From RGIG1828 sp045541875 (GTDB taxonomy: Bacteria > Bacillota > Clostridia > UMGS1810), in contig JAZQJX010000073.1 of NCBI GenBank assembly GCA_045541875.1, positions 1 through 21,289 of the forward strand: a stretch of 21,289 nt of DNA, given 5' to 3'. The notes beneath the pieces were generated by a model, which was not told where the DNA came from, made no database searches, and was given only the letters and a program-made list of their open reading frames with translations. Within the stretch, counting starts at the first letter, position 1. Each line of letters starts with the position of its first letter. Of the stretch, positions 15,190 through 21,289 are shown piece after piece. The position numbers were made by a program, and so were the translations under genes.

Positions 15190-15225
15190 ATCACCCTTTG
15201 AGGAGTTATCTTCTCAAAGGGTGAT
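15190..15225 (+). other. Intercistronic RNA hairpin without a T-run
   Basis: A 16-bp stem with one G-U pair joins 15190-15205 and 15210-15225 around a TTAT loop. No T-run follows, so it is not a standard terminator. Its place between two genes of one unit suggests an mRNA-stabilising or processing element, or a structure that hides a GAGGAG sequence in its 5' arm. Confidence 0.6.
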
Positions 15226-15245
15226 GTAGGATAACGAGGTAAAAC

Positions 15246-15335
15246 ATGTCAAAATCAACTTTAAGATGGACGAAGAGGGGTAAGCATAATGTCGCTTTTG
15301 AAGGAACCAATAAAGGGCAAAACATTAAAAATTGA
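15246..15335 (+). CDS. Possible 29-codon leader ORF overlapping the next gene
   Basis: An ATG at 15246 has GAGGT 5 bases upstream and opens a 29-codon frame starting MSKSTLRWTKRGKHN. It ends with TGA at 15335, 47 bases inside the following gene in another frame. It lies just after the intercistronic hairpin. The good ribosome site and overlap would allow translational coupling. The peptide is basic and not recognised. It may be chance. Confidence 0.2.
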   Translation: MSKSTLRWTKRGKHNVAFEGTNKGQNIKN

Positions 15336-17787
15336 ACATTTTCCCACCACATATCAGACGCTCATATTCAGACTTTGGGATAAGGTTAGTCCGGAAAGAC
15401 TTGCAAAGGTTATTGAAACATCGGTGCAAAATGTTACGGATGCTGCAAAAGCCATGGGCATAGATTGTTTTGCACGCGCAGATGAATGGATTGACAGAGG
15501 ATATATTTCCATTCTCCGTGCAGTATGGAATCTTCTTCCGATTGAACAGATACACACCCTTCTGGATTGGGACAGAGAAAGACTTGAGTATATTCTCAAG
15601 GAAGATGACTTTCTTTGGATAAAACTTGGTGATAAGTGCGATTGTCCACCGGTTTTATACAGAGAACTCACCGAAGAAGAAAAGGAGAGAACATCTCAAA
15701 TCAGAGAGTGTGTTGTAAATGAAATTCTTCCTCTTTGTCAAGGTGAGGCTGAAATGCCTTTTGATTTTTTTGCAGAAAGATATGCTCCTTTGGGAAAAAA
15801 TATAAAGAGGGCGGTTAGTGTTGACTCTACCTGGTGTCTTAAAGTTGAAACAGATGACGAAAACGTTGGTGTATATGCCGAAGATTTCCTGACATATGCT
15901 AAAAGATACGGAATATCATTTGCAAATTCGTCAGAGAAGAAAATTGTTTTTCGTCTTGATGCTACGGGAGATGACGAAGAGTACAGGGAAATTGATATCA
16001 GAGAAAATATAATTGATATAAACGCTTCAAATCATCTTGGCATCATAAGAGGAATTTATGACATTAAAAATCTTGTTGATAAATCGGGAATGTTTTCTTT
16101 TGACGAGAAGAAATATGTATATAAAACAAAAGTAAAAACAAGATTTGTATATCCCTTCTGTTCTCTCTATACGGATGTTCTTGACAAAGATATAAACATC
16201 TCATTTCCGGACGAAATGCTTGAGGAATACGGGAAGTGCGGAATAAACGGGTTGTGGATTCAGGGAATATTTTATAAAATTCTCCCTTATCCTTTTGATC
16301 CTTCTCTCAGCGAAGGCTGGGAGGAAAGAATTGAAAGACTGCGTCAGATTACGCAAAAGTGCGCAAGATACGGCATAAGAATATATATGTATATTAATGA
16401 GCCGAGAGATATGCCCGTAAAGTTTTTTGAAAAATATCCCGACCTCAAGGGGGCATCTCAGACTCCCGGTGTGGCATGCTTGTGTTCTTCCGATCCGCGT
16501 ACTCATAAATATCTTAAAGATACTATACAAAAACTTTTGGAAGAAGTACCGCTTCTTGGCGGACTTATCAATATAACACAGTCGGAAAATAATGTACTTT
16601 GCTATTCAAGAGGTATAGAAAAGAAATATTTTCCACCTGATATTGAAGTTGTACCTTGTCCTGTTTGCTCAAAACGTAAAGCGTCAGAGGTTACGGCAGA
16701 GATTATAAAAACAATGGCTGATGCCGTGTCCGAAGTTAGCGACACTTGTAAATTCTTTACCTATACATGGGCGTGGGAAAACTATTTTTCTTATCAATAT
16801 GAAGAACTTATTGACCGCATACCTCAAAATTCCATTGTTATGCAGGTCAGTGAAGATAAAATGCCTCTCAACATTGGTGGTGTTCCGGATATCATAGGAG
16901 ATTATTCTCTTTCAGTTGTAGGCCCCGGTGAAACCGCAAAAAGACTTTGGAAAAGAGCAAGAGAAAGAGGTATTGAAGTTGGTGCGAAAGTTCAGGTTAA
17001 CACATCCTGGGAATGTTCAACAGCACCATTTCTTCCTGTTTATGAAAAGGTAACACAGCATATGAAAAACCTCGCACAAGAGGGGGTTGAACATATGATG
17101 CTTTCATGGACTCTTGGAGGATATATGTCGGACAACTTGAAAATTGCATCAGCATTTTTCACAGATAGCGGTGAAGAGTTTTCATATGACAAAATTCTGG
17201 AAAACTCATACGGTGACTATGCAAAGGAAATCAAAGAAGCAGTTGGATATTTCTGCAAAGGTTTTTCCGAGTTTCCCTTTGATCATCAGGGAATATATGA
17301 AGGCCCTGCAAATGCGGGAGCGGCAAATATTTTATATCCCGAAAAAACAAATATGACATCAACAATGACAGGTTTTCCCTATGATGATCTTGACAGATGG
17401 AGAAATGTGTATCCGGAGGATATATATTTGAATCAGTTTGAAAAGTTGTGCGTGGAGTGGAAAAAAGGACTTGAAGTTATAAAAGATCTTCCGCCTTGCG
17501 AATTTCGTGATATGGCAGAATACGGATACACACTTTTTAGTGCATCAAGAAACCAGATTGAATACTACATATTGAGAAATTCAAATGGAAGCAAAGAGAG
17601 AATAAAAGAAATTATAGAATCTGAAAAAGATAATGCTTCTCTTGCCTACAAAGTAATGCGCAGAAATTCAACTGTCGGCTTTGAAGCAGCAAATCACTAT
17701 TATGTTACATGTGCAATGCTCATGGAAAAAATAGTTCAATGTGATTATCTTTTAAATAAATTAAGTTCAGAGGATGAAAGGAAGTAG
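15289..17787 (+). CDS. Large glycosidase-like protein (GH20/GH67-type barrel) with duplicated N-terminal helical module
   Basis: The protein is 832 residues with no signal peptide. Residues 25-115 hold two similar helical modules about 50 residues apart: LWDKVSPERLAKVIE at about 29 and VWNLLPIEQIHTLLDW at about 78, the latter continuing into an ILKEDDFLWIKLG segment. Similar N-termini occur in uncharacterised glycosidase-like proteins of several phyla (from memory). Residues 175-265 look like a GH20b/GH67N-type alpha/beta domain (NHLGIIRGIYDIKNL at 247-261). A TIM-barrel region follows from about 284, with a CPVC motif near 456-459, and a helical C-terminal end. A hydrolase acting on an imported saccharide is likely; catalytic residues and substrate cannot be named. 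GAGGGG lies 9-10 bases before the ATG, and the next gene begins 5 bases after the stop. Confidence 0.65.
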   Translation: MSLLKEPIKGKTLKIEHFPTTYQTLIFRLWDKVSPERLAKVIETSVQNVTDAAKAMGIDCFARADEWIDRGYISILRAVWNLLPIEQIHTLLDWDRERLEYILKEDDFLWIKLGDKCDCPPVLYRELTEEEKERTSQIRECVVNEILPLCQGEAEMPFDFFAERYAPLGKNIKRAVSVDSTWCLKVETDDENVGVYAEDFLTYAKRYGISFANSSEKKIVFRLDATGDDEEYREIDIRENIIDINASNHLGIIRGIYDIKNLVDKSGMFSFDEKKYVYKTKVKTRFVYPFCSLYTDVLDKDINISFPDEMLEEYGKCGINGLWIQGIFYKILPYPFDPSLSEGWEERIERLRQITQKCARYGIRIYMYINEPRDMPVKFFEKYPDLKGASQTPGVACLCSSDPRTHKYLKDTIQKLLEEVPLLGGLINITQSENNVLCYSRGIEKKYFPPDIEVVPCPVCSKRKASEVTAEIIKTMADAVSEVSDTCKFFTYTWAWENYFSYQYEELIDRIPQNSIVMQVSEDKMPLNIGGVPDIIGDYSLSVVGPGETAKRLWKRARERGIEVGAKVQVNTSWECSTAPFLPVYEKVTQHMKNLAQEGVEHMMLSWTLGGYMSDNLKIASAFFTDSGEEFSYDKILENSYGDYAKEIKEAVGYFCKGFSEFPFDHQGIYEGPANAGAANILYPEKTNMTSTMTGFPYDDLDRWRNVYPEDIYLNQFEKLCVEWKKGLEVIKDLPPCEFRDMAEYGYTLFSASRNQIEYYILRNSNGSKERIKEIIESEKDNASLAYKVMRRNSTVGFEAANHYYVTCAMLMEKIVQCDYLLNKLSSEDERK

Positions 17788-17792
17788 TAATA

Positions 17793-18839
17793 ATGAAAGC
17801 AGGATTAATTGGCTATGGTAACATGGGTTCCTGGCATGTTGAGGAAATCAACAAAAGAATAGACGGTCTTGAAGTGGTTGGTATATACGATATCGAACCC
17901 GAAAGAAGAAAACTTGCCGAGGATGCAGGAATTAAAGCATATGAATCTGCAGAAGAACTTTTAAACACCGATATTGAACTTGTTATAATTGCAACCCCCA
18001 ACAACTTCCATAAAGACTATTCCATAATGGCAATGAAAGCAGGTAAAAACGTTGTATGCGAAAAACCGGCTTGTCTCAACTCGGAAGAACTTGAAGAAGT
18101 TATAAAGGTCAGCGAAGAAACAGGGAAATTATATACCGTTCATCAGAACAGACGTTTTGATGTTGACTATCTCATTATGAAGGAAATCATAGACAAGCAG
18201 ACTCTCGGAAAACTTTTCTTCCTTGATTCACGTCTTTATTCCAACCGCGGAAGTTCCGGAAGATGGAGAAGCACTTATGAAGCAGGTGGCGGAACACTCT
18301 ATGACTGGGGTATCCATATGATTGACCAGGTTCTTACTCTCATAGATTCTGAACCTGAATATGTATCAGCACAACTACAAAGTGTACGTTTTCCAAAAGT
18401 TGATGACGTTTGCCGTGTAAATATCAGTTTTAAAAATGGCGTAAGAGCACAGGTTATAGCAGATCTTTGGTGCTATATTCCCGAACCAAGATGGCATCTT
18501 TCCGGTGATGACGGCACAGCAACCATATATGAATGGTTTACCGACAACGGTAAAATAATCAAAGCAAATATCAAAGAGGTTGACTGGGAACAGGGCTGTG
18601 TCTACACACCAAACGGTCTTTCAAAAACCATGTGGCCAAGACCAAAACAGGAAATTGAGGAACTGCCCCTTCCAAAGCCCTCAAAAGAACCACGCTGGGA
18701 AGACTTTTATGAAAATGTTGTTGCCACAATCAAAGGTGAAGCAACACAGATCGTAACACACGATCAGGTGAGACGCTCAATGAAAGTTATGATGGCGGCA
18801 TTTGAATCCGCAAGAACAAATCAGACAATCAAAATTTAA
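17793..18839 (+). CDS. Gfo/Idh/MocA oxidoreductase (His type), second in unit 2
   Basis: The protein is 348 residues long. The Rossmann motif GLIGYGNMGSWH is at 4-15, VCEKPACLN at 88-96 puts the conserved Lys at 91, and AGGGTLYDWGIHMIDQVL at 164-181 places Asp171 and His175 in the active site. The NRRFDVDY and SRLYSNRG segments resemble sugar-binding loops of glycoside- or inositol-type dehydrogenases. AAGGA lies in the end of the previous gene, 10-11 bases before the ATG. With one Gfo/Idh/MocA enzyme on each side of the glycosidase-like gene, the two could oxidise and later re-reduce the same sugar position, as in keto-glycoside cleavage routes; this is inference. It is distinct from, not a duplicate of, the other two in the window. 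Confidence 0.9.
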   Translation: MKAGLIGYGNMGSWHVEEINKRIDGLEVVGIYDIEPERRKLAEDAGIKAYESAEELLNTDIELVIIATPNNFHKDYSIMAMKAGKNVVCEKPACLNSEELEEVIKVSEETGKLYTVHQNRRFDVDYLIMKEIIDKQTLGKLFFLDSRLYSNRGSSGRWRSTYEAGGGTLYDWGIHMIDQVLTLIDSEPEYVSAQLQSVRFPKVDDVCRVNISFKNGVRAQVIADLWCYIPEPRWHLSGDDGTATIYEWFTDNGKIIKANIKEVDWEQGCVYTPNGLSKTMWPRPKQEIEELPLPKPSKEPRWEDFYENVVATIKGEATQIVTHDQVRRSMKVMMAAFESARTNQTIKI

Positions 18840-18852
18840 TGAGGTGACTAAC

Positions 18853-19686
18853 TTGAAAATCGGAACATTACTCAGAGTAACAGATATAAATGAGGCAGAC
18901 AATAATTTTAAAAAACTTAAAGATTTGGGATTCACTTCCTGCCAACTTGTATATAAGCCTGAAAAGTATACATCTGATGCAGCAAAAATAATAAAGGAAG
19001 CAGCAGAAAAAAATTCGATTGAAATATCTGCACAGTTCTGCGGATATAATGATAATGACACCGTATGGGATAATTATTATGGATTTAACACATCAGGTCT
19101 CAATATTGAAGCATACAGAAAAAGCCGTCTCGAATACATAAAATCAGCAGCAGAATTTGCTCACGAGGCAGGCATAACAGACATTGTAATCCATGCAGGG
19201 TTCATTCCCAATAATCCCTTTGCACCGGAATATTCAACACTTTTAACTGCTGTTGCAATGATTTGTGACCACTGCAAAAAAATGGATATGAATGTTCTTC
19301 TTGAAACAGGCGGAGAGGCTGCGGTTGCACTTTTGAGACTTATAACAGACCTTGGAAAAGACAATATATTTGTAAATCTCGATCCTGCAAATATGCTTAT
19401 GTACGGATATGCAAATCCTGTTGATGCACTTTACACAATAGGTAAATATGTGCGCAACTTCCACGGCAAAGACGGTGTTGTTCCAACAGATCCGAGAGTT
19501 CTCGGTGCTGAAACTCCTGTGGGTGAGGGAATGGTTGATTTCTATAGGGTGTTCAAAAAATTGAAAGAACTCGGCTATGACCGATTCATAACAATTGAAA
19601 GAGAAATAACAGGCGATAAGCAGACAGAGGATATATTAAAAGCAAAAGCGTATTTTGAAAATCTTCTTTCTGAACTTAACTTCTGA
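18853..19686 (+). CDS. Sugar phosphate isomerase/epimerase-like TIM-barrel protein (AP-endonuclease-2 superfamily)
   Basis: The protein is 277 residues with a TTG start at 18853; AGGTGA at 18842-18847 is 5 bases upstream, and the earlier in-frame ATG at 18802 lies inside the preceding gene. The fold is the xylose-isomerase-like TIM barrel. The metal and active-site set is complete: His115 in VIHAG, Glu151 in ETGGE, Asp177 in NLDPANM, His204 in NFHGKDG and Glu249/Glu251 in TIERE. Members interconvert ketoses or eliminate aglycones from 3-keto-glycosides with a bound divalent metal. In gut C-glycoside metabolism a relative (DgpC) works with a Gfo/Idh/MocA dehydrogenase. The gene follows one by 13 bases, supporting a keto-sugar role. 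The true substrate is unknown. Confidence 0.88.
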   Translation: MKIGTLLRVTDINEADNNFKKLKDLGFTSCQLVYKPEKYTSDAAKIIKEAAEKNSIEISAQFCGYNDNDTVWDNYYGFNTSGLNIEAYRKSRLEYIKSAAEFAHEAGITDIVIHAGFIPNNPFAPEYSTLLTAVAMICDHCKKMDMNVLLETGGEAAVALLRLITDLGKDNIFVNLDPANMLMYGYANPVDALYTIGKYVRNFHGKDGVVPTDPRVLGAETPVGEGMVDFYRVFKKLKELGYDRFITIEREITGDKQTEDILKAKAYFENLLSELNF

Positions 19687-19696
19687 GGAGAAGAAT

Positions 19697-20872
19697 ATGA
19701 TAATAAAAAACGGTAATATAATCACTAAAGATGAAGTATTGAATAATACCGATATCCGGATAGAAAATGGCATCATTGCCGAAATAGGAAAGAATTTGGA
19801 TGGCGATGAAACTTTCGATGCAACTGAAATGTTTGTGTCACCCGGATTTGTGGACATCCACACCCACGGGGGTTTTGGAAGTGATTTTATGGATGATGAC
19901 GAAAATGCTATAAACACAGTTCTTGATTTTCACACCAAAAATGGAACGACATCGCTTCTTGCCTCAACTGTAACAGCCCCTGTATCTCAGATTGAGTCAA
20001 TGATTGAAAGAGTCAGAAATCATATGAAATCAGATAACGCCAAAGGCAAGACAAAAATCCTTGGTGTTCACATTGAAGGCCCATATATTTCATATAAAAA
20101 CAAAGGCGCTCAGAAAGAAGAATTCCTGAAAGTTCCGTCAAAAGATGACTATTCTTTCATAATCAAAAATAGTGACGTGATTAAAAATGTCACAATTTCA
20201 ACCGAACTTGATGGTGCAGAAAAAATGACAAAAGATCTTGTGAATGCAGGAATTAAAGTATCACTTGGTCACGATGACGGTAAAAGTGAAACCGCATATC
20301 CCGTAATAGATGCAGGTGCAACAAATCTCACGCATTGGTACTGTGCAATGTCAACTGCAAGGGTTGAAAACGGAAAAAGAAGTGTTGGTCTTATGGAAAT
20401 AGGACTTGTTGATTCAAGACTCACTCTTGAACTTCTTGCAGACACACATCATCTTCCGCCAGAACTTGTTTCTCTTGCCTATAAATGCAAGGGCGCAGAC
20501 AAACTCTGTCTTGTGTCCGACTGCCTGAGGGCAGGCGGAATGCCAAAAGACGGCAGGGTATATACACTCGGAACTTTAGGCGATGAAGATGCAACAAAAT
20601 TCATTGTTTCAAACGGTGTTGCAAGACTTACCGACGGGACACGCTTTGCAGGAAGCATTCAACCTGTGAGTCAGATGGTAAAAAATGTTATGGATGCGTG
20701 TAATATTCCTTTGACAGATGCAGTCAAAATGGCGTCTCTCACTCCTGCAACGGTTATTGGAATGGATGATAAAATCGGCTCTCTGGAAGTTGGAAAGATT
20801 GCAGATATAAACATTTTAAACTCATATATTATTCCCGTAAAAACCATGATAGACGGAAAGTTTATAAACTAA
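19697..20872 (+). CDS. NagA-like amidohydrolase (N-acetylglucosamine-6-phosphate deacetylase family, divergent)
   Basis: The protein is 391 residues from the ATG at 19697, with GAGGAG 6 bases upstream and overlapping the previous stop; a frame extension back to 19655 is rejected. Amidohydrolase landmarks are HTH at 55-57, Glu127 in HIEGPY, His192 in GHDDG, His213 in THWYCAM, a late His pair at 251-252 and Asp275 in LVSDCLRAGG. Family members deacetylate N-acetylhexosamine 6-phosphates in the cytoplasm. The usual THLFNAM/THLYNAM becomes THWYCAM, replacing the substrate-contacting Asn with Cys216, and TDA becomes SDC. This hints at a different amide or an unphosphorylated sugar. It is last in the unit, with a terminator 70 bases beyond. 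NagB and a sugar kinase are absent from the window. Confidence 0.85.
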   Translation: MIIKNGNIITKDEVLNNTDIRIENGIIAEIGKNLDGDETFDATEMFVSPGFVDIHTHGGFGSDFMDDDENAINTVLDFHTKNGTTSLLASTVTAPVSQIESMIERVRNHMKSDNAKGKTKILGVHIEGPYISYKNKGAQKEEFLKVPSKDDYSFIIKNSDVIKNVTISTELDGAEKMTKDLVNAGIKVSLGHDDGKSETAYPVIDAGATNLTHWYCAMSTARVENGKRSVGLMEIGLVDSRLTLELLADTHHLPPELVSLAYKCKGADKLCLVSDCLRAGGMPKDGRVYTLGTLGDEDATKFIVSNGVARLTDGTRFAGSIQPVSQMVKNVMDACNIPLTDAVKMASLTPATVIGMDDKIGSLEVGKIADINILNSYIIPVKTMIDGKFIN

Positions 20873-20941
20873 GTCTCTGTATTAGATAAGTATTGGTATG
20901 CATAAATGACCTTTTTATGAATACATAATAGAAAATGAGAG

Positions 20942-20973
20942 GGAGCAAGGTGTATTTCAACCTTGCTCCTTTT
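20942..20973 (+). terminator. Intrinsic terminator of unit 2
   Basis: A perfect 10-bp stem GGAGCAAGGT/ACCTTGCTCC pairs 20942-20951 with 20960-20969 around an 8-base loop, followed by four T. It lies 70 bases after the NagA-like stop. Confidence 0.85.
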
Positions 20974-21018
20974 AGAATATATGTGCTGTTTAGTTCAACA
21001 AATTGGAATTTGACGGTA

Positions 21019-21289
21019 TTACAACAGCTTTATCTCATTGGCAATCATAGCCACGTTTTTGGCGTTGGTATCAATTTTAATGGTATTGAGTGCTTGATAC
21101 ATCGGTATTCTTGCTATGCTTCGCTCAATTATATCTTCAGAACGGATGCCTCTTTCTACATCCATTGCCAATCTTTCACACAGAGTCTTTTCATCCGCTA
21201 CAAGCGAGACGCATTTCACCTCACAGTTCTGTGTATCCAGTTTCTCAAGTATGGAATTGATAATACTCTGCTCGTGCATCACCCAACAA
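21019..21289 (-). CDS. AAA/P-loop nucleotide kinase-like protein, C-terminal part (truncated by window edge)
   Basis: The frame is open to the right edge, and the in-frame GTG at 21282 and ATG at 21279 should not be taken as starts. About 89 residues are visible, beginning CWVMHEQSIINSILEKL and containing a lid-like SLVADEKTLCERLAMDVERGIR and IIERSIARIPMYQAL, ending NEIKLL. This pattern matches the C-terminal half of small Clostridia proteins annotated as shikimate-kinase-like or AAA ATPases. The Walker A motif would lie outside the window. It converges on unit 2. No specific substrate can be assigned. Confidence 0.55.
   Translation of the reverse strand, partial: CWVMHEQSIINSILEKLDTQNCEVKCVSLVADEKTLCERLAMDVERGIRSEDIIERSIARIPMYQALNTIKIDTNAKNVAMIANEIKLL

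Noticed and set aside
19655..19696. Upstream in-frame ATG for the NagA-like gene
   Set aside because: It lies inside the preceding gene; GAGGAG correctly spaced to 19697 and the family start MIIKNG favour the shorter form.
1..21289. tRNA, rRNA, CRISPR array, insertion sequence, phage or riboswitch
   Set aside because: No cloverleaf, spaced repeat array, transposase, integrase or known riboswitch core was recognised on either strand.

Overview
The window is AT-rich with short intergenic gaps, strong GGAGG/AGGTG-type ribosome binding sites and Firmicutes-type promoters. It also has a YnzC/DUF896 protein, an LTA-synthase-family protein and a candidate CcpA cre site. These point to a low-GC anaerobic Firmicute, most likely a Clostridia member of gut or rumen type. 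This is inference from gene content, not a species call. No rRNA, tRNA, CRISPR array, insertion sequence or phage gene was seen, and no gene-free stretch exceeds 300 bases.

Left part (1-8526). A truncated acyltransferase-3 membrane protein is followed by a secreted protein with two copper-amine-oxidase-N-like modules, then the small DUF896 protein. An MFS transporter (minus) diverges from an AraC-family regulator (plus). The regulator is followed by a catalytically complete CE4-type polysaccharide deacetylase and a CCA tRNA nucleotidyltransferase whose start codon overlaps the deacetylase stop. A hairpin-rich gap separates these from a convergent LTA-synthase/OpgB-like phosphoglycerol transferase.

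Right part (8732-20973). This is a coherent intracellular carbohydrate-catabolism island in two plus-strand transcription units around a minus-strand AraC regulator. Unit 1 has a very good promoter at 8732-8760 and encodes a DUF4838 glycosidase-like protein, a Gfo/Idh/MocA oxidoreductase with a catalytic-type Tyr, and LarA, a nickel-pincer 2-hydroxyacid racemase/epimerase with all key residues. Unit 2 has a candidate cre site over its -10 box. It encodes a second Gfo/Idh/MocA enzyme, an 832-residue glycosidase-like protein with a duplicated N-terminal helical module, a third Gfo/Idh/MocA enzyme, a TIM-barrel sugar isomerase/epimerase and a divergent NagA-like deacetylase, and it ends in a clear terminator. 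The regulator's own terminator lies inside the last codons of larA.

None of the island's enzymes shows a signal peptide. Together they look like a cytoplasmic route that takes in a modified glycoside or oligosaccharide, oxidises and epimerises it (probably through keto-sugar intermediates), cleaves it, removes an N-acetyl group and handles a 2-hydroxy acid. The substrate is unknown. No ABC or PTS transporter, sugar kinase or larBCE cofactor genes are in view. A truncated P-loop kinase-like gene on the minus strand closes the window.
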